This document shows, piece after piece, positions 38,860 to 47,115 of a DNA stretch of 64,000 nt. Source of the DNA: Burkholderiaceae bacterium (lineage in GTDB: Bacteria > Pseudomonadota > Gammaproteobacteria > Burkholderiales > Burkholderiaceae_E); contig JAHBZV010000005.1 in assembly GCA_019635275.1 (NCBI GenBank), positions 47,285-111,284 on the forward strand, read 5' to 3'. The notes beneath the pieces were generated by a model. It had not been told where the DNA came from and ran no database searches. It was given only the letters and a program-made list of their open reading frames with translations. The position numbers and the translations under genes were made by a program. Every line of letters starts with the position of its first letter. Positions within the stretch are counted from its first letter, which is position 1.

Positions 38860-40152
38860 ATGAAGTTCGCACGACCGATCGCCTGGCTGGCCAGCGCCGC
38901 GACCGCGATGACCCTCGCGATGGCCCCGATCGCTCCCGCGCAGGCCCAGGCTTCCGCCGCATGGCGGACGCAGGCACCCTACACCCAGCAGGAGCTCGAC
39001 CAGATGCTGGCGCCAATCGCGCTGTATCCGGACGCGCTGCTCGCGCAGGTGCTGATGGCGGCCACGTACCCCCTCGAGGTCGTGCAGGCTGCGCGCTTCG
39101 TGCAGCGCAACCCCGGCCTGGGCGGCGACGCGCTCGAGCGCGCGGTCGCACCGATGGGCTGGGATCCGAGCGTCGCGGCGTTGACGCAGTTCCCGTCGGT
39201 GCTCGCGATGATGAACGAGGAGCTCGAGTGGACGCAGCGCCTCGGCGAGGCCGTACTGGCGCAGCGCGAGCAGGTCATGGACACCGTGCAGGCCCTGCGC
39301 GCGAAGGCCTACGCGGCCGGCTCGCTGCGCTCGACCGAGCAGCAGCAGGTGATCGTGCAGGAGCGGATCATCCTGATCGAGCCGTGGCGCCCGGGCCTGC
39401 TGTGGGTGCCGTACTACAACCCGCTGATCGTGTTCGGCACCTGGTGGTGGCCGGCCTATCCGCCGTTCCTGTGGGTGCCGCCGGTCATCTACCGTCCGCC
39501 CTACTTCCCCGAGGTCTACTCGGTCGGCATCGTCTGGGGACCGGTGACGGTGATCCTTGCCTCGTTGTGGAACGACCCGCGGCCCGTCTGGCGCACCCGG
39601 CCGATGGTGATCGACCGCGTGCCGGTGACCAACGTGATCGTCACCAACGCCACCGCGCCACGCCCGCAGGTCTGGCACCACGATCCGGCGCACCGGCGCA
39701 GCATCGGGTACCGCACCCCGGCCGTGCGTGACCGGTATCCCTCGGTGCCGGCGCCGAGGGTCGCGCCCGCCCCCGGACAGCGCGTCGCGCCGACCCCGCC
39801 GCAGCGCGAGCGGATCACGCCCGCCCCGCAGCGCGAGCGTGAGCGCGTGACCCCGACGACGCCGCGCCGCGAGCCGGTGGCACCGGTGCCGCCGCAGCGC
39901 GAACGCGTCGCCCCGACGGCGCCGCGCGAACCGACCCGGTCGATGCAGCGCGAACCCTCGACGACGCCCCCGGCGCGCCCCGTTCCTCAGAAGCCGTCGC
40001 AGATCCAGCCACCGATGCAACGGCAGGCGCCCGTCGCGCCGCCGACCCAGGGCATTCGCGCGCCGTCGGACGTCGGCCCGCAGCACCGGCAGCAGTCGCC
40101 GCAGCGCCAGCCGCAGCAGCCGCGCGAACCACAGCAGCGCGGCCCGCAGTAG
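38860..40152 (+). CDS. DUF3300 domain secreted protein, copy 2
   Basis: A 430-residue paralogue of the preceding gene. The signal peptide is WLASAATAMTLAMAPIAPAQAQA. The domain shares long identical stretches with copy 1, such as QELDQMLAPIALYPDA and VLMAATYPL, and WVPYYNPL.VFGTWWWP. Its C-terminal tail is also Pro/Gln/Arg-rich but built on different short units (APTPPQRER-like, VAPTPP). The ATG at 38860 has AGGATCAGG upstream. The pair looks like a tandem duplication in which the folded domain stayed similar and the tails diverged. Confidence 0.88.
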   Translation: MKFARPIAWLASAATAMTLAMAPIAPAQAQASAAWRTQAPYTQQELDQMLAPIALYPDALLAQVLMAATYPLEVVQAARFVQRNPGLGGDALERAVAPMGWDPSVAALTQFPSVLAMMNEELEWTQRLGEAVLAQREQVMDTVQALRAKAYAAGSLRSTEQQQVIVQERIILIEPWRPGLLWVPYYNPLIVFGTWWWPAYPPFLWVPPVIYRPPYFPEVYSVGIVWGPVTVILASLWNDPRPVWRTRPMVIDRVPVTNVIVTNATAPRPQVWHHDPAHRRSIGYRTPAVRDRYPSVPAPRVAPAPGQRVAPTPPQRERITPAPQRERERVTPTTPRREPVAPVPPQRERVAPTAPREPTRSMQREPSTTPPARPVPQKPSQIQPPMQRQAPVAPPTQGIRAPSDVGPQHRQQSPQRQPQQPREPQQRGPQ

Positions 40153-40164
40153 CGCGGCGCCCGC

Positions 40165-41055
40165 TCAGGCGAGGCCGGCCGCCGTCTCGGGCAGCGACCC
40201 GAGCCCGGTGCGCAGCGACGGAAACCCGCGCAGGAACGCCTCGCCGTCCTCTCGCCCCTGACGCCAGGTCTGCTCGTACGCATCCGGCGACGTGTAGTCC
40301 CAGCTCGAAGCGGCCACCTTGCGCGACGGCTGCACGTAGACCCGCCCCGCGCGGATGAACACCGGCGCGTGCTCCGGATAGCGCCGCGTGGTGAGCACCA
40401 GCGTCGCGCCGCCGTCCGGATCGACCGCGTCGACCGGCACGTTGTCGACCAGCCCGCCGTCCATCGTCGGCCTGCCGTCGCGGTACTCGATCGGCGTGAA
40501 GGGTGGCGTGCAGCTCGACGCGATGATCAGCGACACCAGTTCGTCGTCGCTGCGGCAGTCCTGCACGCGCACGATCTCGCTGCGAAAGCCGACCGCGCGG
40601 CCGAACCCCGGGTGCAGCGAGCGTCGCACGTACTTCTCGATGTTGTAGCCGACGATGCCCAGCGCGACCGCGCTGCGCGGCCCGAGCCAGCGCGGGATGC
40701 GCGCGAACTGCACGCGGATCTCCGGCGCGCTCCACATCAGCTGCCGGAAGTGCTCGCCGCCGAGCAGCGCCTTGAGCGCGTTGCGGTAGATCTCGTTGTG
40801 CGGGAACACGCGGCGGCCGCGCCGGAACAGGTTCATCGGGTACGCGTTGCGCGGATGGCCCTTCAGCACTTCGCGGTAGTACGCGAGCGCCGTGACCGAA
40901 TCGTTGGCGAACAGCAGGCACGCCGTCGCAGCGCCGGCCGACACGCCGGCGATCACGCGCGGGCGCAGCTCGATCGCCGGCGCGACCACTTCCCAGAATC
41001 CCGCCTGCCACCAGCAGCGATGCCCGCCGCCGGCAAAGACCACCTGTTCGAACAT
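40165..41055 (-). CDS. Patatin-like phospholipase family protein
   Basis: A 296-residue patatin-fold protein. VVFAGGGHRCWWQAGFWEV near the start is the glycine-rich oxyanion loop, GVSAGAATACLLFAND holds the nucleophile serine (GxSxG), and DGGLVDNVPVDAVD holds the catalytic aspartate. It differs from the 31.8-kb patatin in length and lacks the DUF3734 tail. The ATG at 41055 (MFEQVVFAGGG) is preferred over an upstream ATG at 41088. It is divergent from the short asparaginase gene. Confidence 0.88.
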   Translation of the reverse strand: MFEQVVFAGGGHRCWWQAGFWEVVAPAIELRPRVIAGVSAGAATACLLFANDSVTALAYYREVLKGHPRNAYPMNLFRRGRRVFPHNEIYRNALKALLGGEHFRQLMWSAPEIRVQFARIPRWLGPRSAVALGIVGYNIEKYVRRSLHPGFGRAVGFRSEIVRVQDCRSDDELVSLIIASSCTPPFTPIEYRDGRPTMDGGLVDNVPVDAVDPDGGATLVLTTRRYPEHAPVFIRAGRVYVQPSRKVAASSWDYTSPDAYEQTWRQGREDGEAFLRGFPSLRTGLGSLPETAAGLA

Positions 41056-41133
41056 CGTCGATGCACCACCTGCGGGCCGACGGTACACTGCGGCGCGATG
41101 GAGGCCGCCGGCCTGCTCCCGGCGATTCTAATC

Positions 41134-41625
41134 ATGAACCTGCGCATCCTCGCCACCGGCGGCACCTTCGACAAGCGCTACGACCCGATGACCGGCGTTC
41201 TCGGCTTCGGCGAGACGCACCTGCACGAGATCGTCGCCCGCGCCCGCGTCGCCGGCCCGTTGGAGGTCGAGGTGGTGATGATGATCGACAGCCTCGAGAT
41301 GGTCGACGCGCATCGCCAGCGCGTGCTCGCGGCGTGCCGCGCCGCGCCCGAGCCGGCGCTGGTGGTCGTCCACGGCACCGACACGATGGTCGAGACGGCG
41401 CGCGTGCTCGGCCAGGCGGCGCTCGCGAAGACCATCGTGCTCACCGGCGCGATGGTTCCCTATGCGCTCGCCGATTCCGACGCGAGCTTCAACCTCGGCG
41501 CCGCGATCGGCTTCGCACGTAGCCTGCCGCAGGGCGTCTGGGTCGCGATGAACGGCATCGCGCGCCCGTGGTCGAACGTGCGCAAGAACCGCGAACTCGG
41601 CGTCTTCGAGCCGCTGGACGAGTGA
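41134..41625 (+). CDS. Asparaginase-like protein, N-terminal domain only
   Basis: A 163-residue protein corresponding to the N-terminal domain of type I/II L-asparaginase. The catalytic threonine motif LATGGTFDK is at the very start and VVHGTDTMVETA carries the second threonine and aspartate. LTGAMVPYALADSDASFNLGAAIG is also conserved. Normal asparaginases have about 330 residues with a second domain, which is missing here with no sign of frameshift after the TGA. Single-domain asparaginase-like proteins are known in proteobacteria, so this may be a complete gene. Activity as an asparaginase is uncertain. Confidence 0.85.
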   Translation: MNLRILATGGTFDKRYDPMTGVLGFGETHLHEIVARARVAGPLEVEVVMMIDSLEMVDAHRQRVLAACRAAPEPALVVVHGTDTMVETARVLGQAALAKTIVLTGAMVPYALADSDASFNLGAAIGFARSLPQGVWVAMNGIARPWSNVRKNRELGVFEPLDE

Positions 41626-41629
41626 CCGC

Positions 41630-42607
41630 TCAGCGCGCCCGGCCGACCAGCTTCGTCGCCGCCTCGACGATCTTCGCCGCGGTGACCCGCGCCTGCGCCT
41701 CGAGCGGCGGCGAGTAGCCGACCGGGGCGCGCGGCGCGCCCAACCGCGCCAGTTTCGCGACGCCGCGCTCGGCCAGCGTCGCGACGATCTCGGCACCGAA
41801 CCCCGCCACCTGCACCGCCTCGTGCACGACCAGCACGCGCCCGGTGCGCCGCGCCGAGGCCTCGACGGTCTCGCGGTCCCATGGCCAGATCGTGCGCAGG
41901 TCGATCACCTCGGCCTCGATGCCCTGCCCGGCCAGCGTGCCCGCGGCCTTCAGCGCCTCGTGCACCGCGCGGCTCCACGCGACGATCGTGAGGTCGCGCC
42001 CGGCCCGCGCGATGCGCGCGCGGCCGATCTCGACCGACTTCGACGCGTCGACCTCGCCTTCGAGCCCCCACAGTTCCTTGTGCTCGAAGTACGCCACCGG
42101 ATCGCCGCTGGCCACCGCCGCCTTCAGCAGCGCGTAGTTGTCCTGCGGCGTGGCCGGGCAGACGACCGCCAGCCCGGGCACGTGCGCGAACCACGCCTCC
42201 AGCGACTGCGAGTGCTGCGCGGCCGACGCGCTCCAGATGCCGATCGGCATCCGGATCACCATCGGCACTCGGCCCTGTCCGCCGAACATGAAGCGGTTCT
42301 TCGCGGCCTGGTTGACGATCTCGTCCATCGCGCACAGCGCGAAGTCGACGACCCGCATCTCGACCACCGGCTTCAGGCCGGTCAGCGCCATGCCGACTGC
42401 CGAGCCCGCGATCGTCGCTTCCGAGATCGGCGTGTCGATCACGCGCGCCGGGCCGAACGCCTCGAGCAGCCCGCGATACTGGCCGAAGATGCCGCCGCGG
42501 CCGAGGTCTTCGCCGAGCGCGACGACCGACTCGTCGGCGCGCATCAGGTCGGCGAGCGCGGCCGCCGCCGCCGCGGCGTAACTCATCGTCCGGGTCAGCT
42601 GAACCAT
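41630..42607 (-). CDS. 2-oxo acid/acetoin dehydrogenase E1 component, beta subunit
   Basis: A 325-residue transketolase-like beta subunit. GEDLGRGGIFGQYRGLLEAFGPARVIDTPISE with the conserved Glu near residue 60, and AAQHSQSLEAWFAHVPGLAVVCPATP, place it with pyruvate/acetoin-type E1 beta subunits. It overlaps the end of the alpha gene by 13 bases, so the two are coupled. No E2 (lipoyl acyltransferase) or E3 gene is near, so the complex must use a core from elsewhere or work without it. The ATG at 42607 begins the typical MVQLTR.SYA sequence. Confidence 0.92.
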   Translation of the reverse strand: MVQLTRTMSYAAAAAAALADLMRADESVVALGEDLGRGGIFGQYRGLLEAFGPARVIDTPISEATIAGSAVGMALTGLKPVVEMRVVDFALCAMDEIVNQAAKNRFMFGGQGRVPMVIRMPIGIWSASAAQHSQSLEAWFAHVPGLAVVCPATPQDNYALLKAAVASGDPVAYFEHKELWGLEGEVDASKSVEIGRARIARAGRDLTIVAWSRAVHEALKAAGTLAGQGIEAEVIDLRTIWPWDRETVEASARRTGRVLVVHEAVQVAGFGAEIVATLAERGVAKLARLGAPRAPVGYSPPLEAQARVTAAKIVEAATKLVGRAR

Positions 42608-43623
42608 CGGCCGCTCCCGGTGTCCTGCACGTCCTCGAACGCGGCCTGCTCGGCCGGCCAGGCCGCGGCGTCGGCCGAGGCGAGCGCTGCGGCGACCTCG
42701 TCGCGCGCCGCACGCAACTGCGCCTCGATCGCCTCGTGGGCGACGCCGCGCTCGACCAGCCTGCGCTGCGCAAGCAGCAGCGGGTCGTCGTTCATCGCCG
42801 CCGCGAGCTCGCGCGGATCGCGATACGCGGCGGGGTCGACCGACACGTGCCCCTTGAACCGGTACGTCTTCGCGTGCAGCAGCCGCGGGCCGTCGCCGGC
42901 ACGCACCTGCGCGACCAGCTCGCGCGCCGCCTGCCACACCGCCTCGACGTCCATCCCGTCGACTTCCAGCGCCGGCACGCCGAAGCCGCGCGCGCGCGCG
43001 GCCGCACCCTCGCCGGCCGACATCGCCTCGGTGCGCGTGGTGGCCGACCAGCGGTTGTCCTCGCAGACGAACAGCACCGGCAGCTCGAACGCCGCCGCCC
43101 AGTTCAGGCTCTCGGCGAATGGCCCGCGATTGAGCGCGCCGTCGCCGAAGAACGTCACCGCGATCGCGTCGCGCCCCTGCACCCGCATCGACTGCGCCGC
43201 GCCCACCGCGATCGGAATGCCGGCGGCGACGACGCCGTTGGCGCCCAGCATGCCGACCGAGAAGTCGGCAATGTGCATCGAGCCGCCCTTGCCGCCGCAA
43301 AAGCCGCTCGCGCGGCCGAACAGCTCGTGCATCATCCGCTCGAGGTTCGCGCCCTTGGCGATCGTGTGCCCGTGGCCGCGGTGGGTCGAGGTGAGCCAGT
43401 CGCTCGCGCGCAGGTGCGCGCACACGCCGGTGGCCACCGCCTCCTGGCCGGTCGACAGGTGCAACGGCCCGCGCACCTGTGCGCGCGCGCCGCTCGCCTG
43501 CCCGAACGCGGCGACGCCGCCGCGGCTCGCTTCTTCCGCGGCGTCCTCGAACGCGCGGATCCTGCACATCGTGTGATAGAGCCCGAGCAGCCGGTCGGCG
43601 TCGAGCGCGGAATCGTCGGTCAT
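42595..43623 (-). CDS. 2-oxo acid/acetoin dehydrogenase E1 component, alpha subunit
   Basis: A 342-residue ThDP-binding alpha subunit. The cofactor motif starts at GDGALNRGPFAESLNWAA and ends at CEDNRWS. LSTGQEAVATGVCAHLRASDW and HRGHGHTIAKGAN are typical of acetoin and pyruvate E1 alpha. FKGHVSVDP is the conserved C-terminal segment near the phosphorylation-loop equivalent. ATG at 43623 (MTDDSALDADRLL) is preferred to an upstream GTG at 43668. It forms a unit with E1 beta downstream and tarD-like upstream, separated from the latter by 72 bases. Confidence 0.92.
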   Translation of the reverse strand: MTDDSALDADRLLGLYHTMCRIRAFEDAAEEASRGGVAAFGQASGARAQVRGPLHLSTGQEAVATGVCAHLRASDWLTSTHRGHGHTIAKGANLERMMHELFGRASGFCGGKGGSMHIADFSVGMLGANGVVAAGIPIAVGAAQSMRVQGRDAIAVTFFGDGALNRGPFAESLNWAAAFELPVLFVCEDNRWSATTRTEAMSAGEGAAARARGFGVPALEVDGMDVEAVWQAARELVAQVRAGDGPRLLHAKTYRFKGHVSVDPAAYRDPRELAAAMNDDPLLLAQRRLVERGVAHEAIEAQLRAARDEVAAALASADAAAWPAEQAAFEDVQDTGSGRWFS

Positions 43624-43695
43624 CGCTGGCGGGAATTCCGGGAACGGGTCGAGCCCGGCATCGTACACGCAGCGGCACGGCCGCTGCGCCGGCTC

Positions 43696-44859
43696 TCAAT
43701 GCGCCAGCGCGTGCATCTCGGCGCGCAGGTCCGCCTTGCCCTCGAAGCCGATCCCGACCAGTTCGGGCAGCGTGACGTAGCCGTCCTCGACGCGCACGCC
43801 ATCTGGAAAGCCGCCATAGGGCTGGAACAGGTCCGGATACGACTCGTTGCCGCCCAGGCCCAGCCCCGCCGCGATCGCCAGCGACATCTGGTGACCGCCG
43901 TGCGGGATGCAGCGGCTGCGCGACCAGCCGTGTTCGCCGAGCATCGCCAGCGTGCGCAGGTACTCCACCAGGCCGTAGCTCAGCGCGCAGTCGAACTGCA
44001 GCCAGTCGCGGTCGGGCCGCATGCCGGCATAGCGGATCAGGTTGCGCGCGTCCTGCATCGAGAACAGGTTCTCGCCGGTCGCCAGCGGCTTGTCGTAGTG
44101 GTTCGCGAGCTCGGCCTGCAGCGCGTAGTCGAGCGGATCGCCCGCCTCCTCGTACCAGAAGAGGTCGTACTGCGAGAACGCCTTCGCGTAGTCGATCGCG
44201 GTCGGCAGGTCGAAGCGGCCGTTGGCGTCGACCGCGAGCCGCTGGCCCGGCCCCAGCAGCGCGAGCACCGCCTCGATGCGCCGGCAGTCTTCGGCCAGCG
44301 ACGCGCCGCCGATCTTCATCTTGACCACCGAATAGCCGCGGCCGAGGTAACTCCGCATCTCCTGCGTCAGCCCTTCGAGGCCCTTGCCAGGCCAGTAGTA
44401 GCCGCCTGCCGCGTAGACGAACACCCGCCGGTTCGGGCGACCGTCGCCGTACCGATCGGCGAGCAGCTGGTAGAGCGGCTTGCCCTCGATCTTCGCGACC
44501 GCATCCCAGACCGCCATGTCGATTGTGCCCACCGCGACCGAGCGCTCGCCGTGGCCGCCGGGCTTCTCGTTGGTCATCATCGCGGCCCAGATCCGGTGCG
44601 GGCACAGCAGGCCGCGCTCGTCGAGCAGGCTGTCGGGCGCGGCGCCGAGCACCCGCGGAATGAAGCGCTCGCGCATCAGCGCGCCCTGCCCGTAGCGGCC
44701 GTTCGAGTTGAAGCCGTAGCCGATCACGGGCCGGCCGTCGCGCACCTGGTCGGTGACGACGGCCACCAGGCTCAGCGTCATCTTCGAGAAGTCGATGTAC
44801 GCGTTGCGGATGTTCGACGCGATCGGGCGAGTCGATTCGCGGATTTCCAGGATTCTCAT
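43696..44859 (-). CDS. tarD: D-(-)-tartrate dehydratase, enolase superfamily
   Basis: A 387-residue member of the mandelate-racemase subgroup that dehydrates D-tartrate to oxaloacetate. The sequence follows characterised TarD closely: NAYIDFSKMT, GYGFNSNGRYGQG, NEKPGGHGERSVAVGTIDMAVWDA, VVKMKIGG (catalytic lysine in KxK, about residues 180-182), VDANGRFDLP (metal ligand), EEAGDPLDY, ATGENLFS and RCIPHGGHQMS (catalytic histidine). The ATG at 44859 begins the usual MRI..IREST. Its product oxaloacetate could feed the PEP carboxykinase encoded at the left edge. The E1 genes downstream may serve a linked acid pathway. Confidence 0.93.
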   Translation of the reverse strand: MRILEIRESTRPIASNIRNAYIDFSKMTLSLVAVVTDQVRDGRPVIGYGFNSNGRYGQGALMRERFIPRVLGAAPDSLLDERGLLCPHRIWAAMMTNEKPGGHGERSVAVGTIDMAVWDAVAKIEGKPLYQLLADRYGDGRPNRRVFVYAAGGYYWPGKGLEGLTQEMRSYLGRGYSVVKMKIGGASLAEDCRRIEAVLALLGPGQRLAVDANGRFDLPTAIDYAKAFSQYDLFWYEEAGDPLDYALQAELANHYDKPLATGENLFSMQDARNLIRYAGMRPDRDWLQFDCALSYGLVEYLRTLAMLGEHGWSRSRCIPHGGHQMSLAIAAGLGLGGNESYPDLFQPYGGFPDGVRVEDGYVTLPELVGIGFEGKADLRAEMHALAH

Positions 44860-44947
44860 CGGGGCCGTTCTTTTCGATGCAGGAGCGAGCGAATCGCGGC
44901 GGAGCGTCACGAACCGGAGTAGTCCGAGCCTATAACAAGCCGAGTCC

Positions 44948-44990
44948 TTCCTGCGGACACGGATTCGGCGTAAACTGCACAGAATTCTGT
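44948..44990 (+). promoter_or_regulatory. Promoter and operator of the Phd/ParE-type toxin-antitoxin operon
   Basis: A -35-like TTCCTG (44948-44953) and a -10-like TAAACT (44971-44976) are separated by 17 bases. Directly after the -10 box lies a perfect 12-base palindrome acagaattctgt (44979-44990). This is where an antitoxin repressor dimer of the Phd type would bind. The antitoxin ATG follows at 45013 with GGAAG six bases before it. The stretch is clearly more AT-rich than its surroundings. Confidence 0.65.
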
Positions 44991-45012
44991 AACCCTACGC
45001 CGGAAGCCGATC

Positions 45013-45339
45013 ATGGGATTCACCGCCAGCGACGTCGTGCCCTTCACGCAGGCCCGCGCCAACCTGTCCGAACTCGCGGAACAGGTCAAGGCCGGCGCCG
45101 AGAAGATCATCACGAAGAACGGCGAGAGCTACGTCGCGCTGATCGATTCCGACCGACTCGACTACTACCACCGCCTGGAGCGCGAGCGCATCCACCTGCT
45201 GCTGCTCGAGGACGCGCGACGCGGCCTGGATGACGTCGTGGCAGGCCGCACACAAGAGGCGGACGCAGTCATCGCGACCCTGCAGAAGCGCCGCGCCGCC
45301 GCGAGGAAATCGCCCGCCCGGGCCGCCAAGCGTGGCTGA
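45013..45339 (+). CDS. Antitoxin of the Phd/YefM family
   Basis: A 108-residue antitoxin. The N-terminal DNA-binding fold is recognisable from VVPFTQARANLSELAEQVKAGAEKIITKNGESYVALID, the standard Phd/YefM pattern. The C-terminal half (RIHLLLLEDARRGLDDVVAGRT...) is helical and basic and should bind the toxin. It probably represses its own promoter through the palindrome at 44979-44990. The stop overlaps the toxin GTG by eight bases. It opens the accessory island next to mnmE. Confidence 0.9.
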   Translation: MGFTASDVVPFTQARANLSELAEQVKAGAEKIITKNGESYVALIDSDRLDYYHRLERERIHLLLLEDARRGLDDVVAGRTQEADAVIATLQKRRAAARKSPARAAKRG

Positions 45340-45721
45340 TCCGGCTTACCGGGTCGAGCTGACAGCGAGCTTCCTGGAGCGGCTGGAGTCCATCGAAACC
45401 TTTCTGCGGGAAGCCGATGCGCCGTTGGCCTACGACGCCCTGCTGACGATGCTTCGGGATACGGTGATCCCCAACCTGCGGCGTTTTCCGCGCATGGGCC
45501 GCCGCTACCTGGACCAGCCGCCGCAGTCTGCCGAAGCGATCGCCCTGCTCGGCCAGCTACCCGCCGGCGCAGTCGATGGCCTGCGGGTACTCGGCAGCGG
45601 CGATGACTTGATCCTGTACACAGAGGATGCGAGCCGCGCCACCGTGTACCTGCTGTCGATCCGCCACCACCGGCAGCTGAGCTTCGATTTTGCGAGGCTA
45701 TGGTCACGAGCCGGGGAATAG
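45332..45721 (+). CDS. Toxin of the RelE/ParE superfamily
   Basis: A 129-residue toxin translated from GTG at 45332, inside the end of the antitoxin gene. YRVELTASFLERLESIETFL is the typical first helix, and VYLLSIRHHRQLSFDF matches the closing strand with the basic residues that RelE/ParE toxins use. It is longer than the usual 90-100 residues, with an insert around ALLGQLPAGAVDGL. Whether it cuts ribosome-bound mRNA (RelE) or poisons gyrase (ParE) cannot be told. Confidence 0.85.
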   Translation: MADPAYRVELTASFLERLESIETFLREADAPLAYDALLTMLRDTVIPNLRRFPRMGRRYLDQPPQSAEAIALLGQLPAGAVDGLRVLGSGDDLILYTEDASRATVYLLSIRHHRQLSFDFARLWSRAGE

Positions 45722-45819
45722 CGCTCAGGGTCCGACCAGGCACAGCCCGCCCACCAGGACACCGCCAAGGGGAAGCATCGGAGTCGGGCGGAAGGACGTG
45801 TGAATCCTCCGGAAACTAA

Positions 45820-45847
45820 AACAAGGCGCCCGCCTTCCGTTCTTGTT
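45820..45847. promoter_or_regulatory. Nested inverted repeats upstream of fic gene
   Basis: AACAAG (45820-45825) pairs with CTTGTT (45842-45847). Inside it AAGGCG and CGCCTT (45823-45836) form a second symmetric pair around two central bases. The element sits 15 bases before the fic ATG in an AT-rich spacer. It could be a regulator-binding site, or a hairpin terminating the toxin-antitoxin transcript. No clear -35/-10 pair was found beside it. Confidence 0.45.
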
Positions 45848-45861
45848 AAAGACTGCCTATC

Positions 45862-47115
45862 ATGTGGAGCAAATCTGGCCCCATGCGAAAGGCAGCCATC
45901 TGGATGGCGACCGGCGGCGAAGCCCCCACCAGAGCGGGACGCTACATCACCCAGCCCTCGGGCTACCGGGCGTTCATAGCGGCACCCCTGCCGCCACAGC
46001 CCGCACTGGCACTGGGCGGCGAGCTTCAGGGCCTGCTTTCCGCCGCCGACCGCGCGCTGGGTCGGCTCGACGGGTCAGTGCTCACCCTGCCGAACCCGGA
46101 CCTCTTCGTCTTCATGTATGTGCGCAAGGAGGCGGTGCTCTCCAGCCAGATCGAGGGCACGCAAAGCTCCCTGCAGGACCTGCTCGCCGCCGAGGCGCAG
46201 CTCTTCGAACAGACCTTGCCGCGCGACGTGGACGAGGTGATCAACTATGTGCGCGCAATCAACCACGGCCTGGCGCGACTCGCCGAGCTGCCGGTTTCGG
46301 TGAACCTGATCCGCGAGATCCACGCCGAGCTGATGCGCGGCGTGCGCGGCGGCAGGCTCCAGCCGGGTGAACTGCGCACGAGCCAGAACTGGATCGGCCC
46401 GGCTGGCTGCACGCTGAACACCGCGACCTTCGTGCCGCCGCCGCACCACGCGGTGCCTGCGGCGCTGGGGGACCTGGAGACCTTCCTGCACGCATCCGAC
46501 GATCTGCCGCCGCTGGTGAAGATCGCGCTCGCGCATGTGCAGTTCGAGACGATTCACCCGTTCCTCGACGGCAACGGGCGCGTCGGGCGCCTGCTGATCA
46601 CCTTCCTGCTCACCGAGCGCGGCGTGCTGCACAAGCCGGTGCTCTATCTGTCGCACTACTTCAAGCAGCATCGGCAGGCTTACTACGAGCACTTGCAGGC
46701 GGTACGCGACCAGGGGGCCTGGGAAGCGTGGCTCGCGTTCTTCCTGCGCGGCGTGATCGAGGTGGCCGGTGAGGCCGCGGAGACGGCAAGGCGGATCCTG
46801 CAACTGCGAGAGCAGCACCGTGCCGCGATCACGGCGCAACTCGGCCGCGCGGCCGGCAACGGCCACAAGGTCCTCGAATCGCTGTTCGACCGGCCGATCG
46901 TCGCCGTGAACGACGTGCAGAAGATGACAGGCACCACCTACACAGCGGCAAACAGCCTGGTGTCCCGGCTGGTGAAGCTGGGCGTGCTCAGCGAGATGAC
47001 CGGCTACGCGCGGAATCGGCGGTTTCGCTACGCGCCGTATATCGCTCTGTTCAATGAGGCGGGCCCCGAGGGAGGGGCCGCGGAGGCGCCCGGGCGAGCG
47101 CAAGAGGATGTGTAA
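45862..47115 (+). CDS. Fic family protein (AMPylase type, class II)
   Basis: A 417-residue Fic protein. The active-site loop HPFLDGNGRVGR (about residues 232-243) is complete, including the catalytic histidine and both arginines. The inhibitory helix motif SSQIEGT ((S/T)xxxE(G/N), about residues 94-100) lies N-terminal, which defines class II Fic proteins that keep themselves inactive. A C-terminal winged helix (VNDVQKMTGTTYTAANSLVSRLVKLGVL) should bind DNA. Fic enzymes transfer AMP from ATP to target proteins. Its stop overlaps the start of a 41-codon ORF by one base, and the helicase-peptidase gene follows, suggesting one transcript. Confidence 0.93.
   Translation: MWSKSGPMRKAAIWMATGGEAPTRAGRYITQPSGYRAFIAAPLPPQPALALGGELQGLLSAADRALGRLDGSVLTLPNPDLFVFMYVRKEAVLSSQIEGTQSSLQDLLAAEAQLFEQTLPRDVDEVINYVRAINHGLARLAELPVSVNLIREIHAELMRGVRGGRLQPGELRTSQNWIGPAGCTLNTATFVPPPHHAVPAALGDLETFLHASDDLPPLVKIALAHVQFETIHPFLDGNGRVGRLLITFLLTERGVLHKPVLYLSHYFKQHRQAYYEHLQAVRDQGAWEAWLAFFLRGVIEVAGEAAETARRILQLREQHRAAITAQLGRAAGNGHKVLESLFDRPIVAVNDVQKMTGTTYTAANSLVSRLVKLGVLSEMTGYARNRRFRYAPYIALFNEAGPEGGAAEAPGRAQEDV

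Noticed and set aside
41134-41629. Frameshifted full-length asparaginase
   Set aside because: No asparaginase C-terminal domain sequence was seen in other frames downstream; the next gene on the opposite strand begins four bases later.
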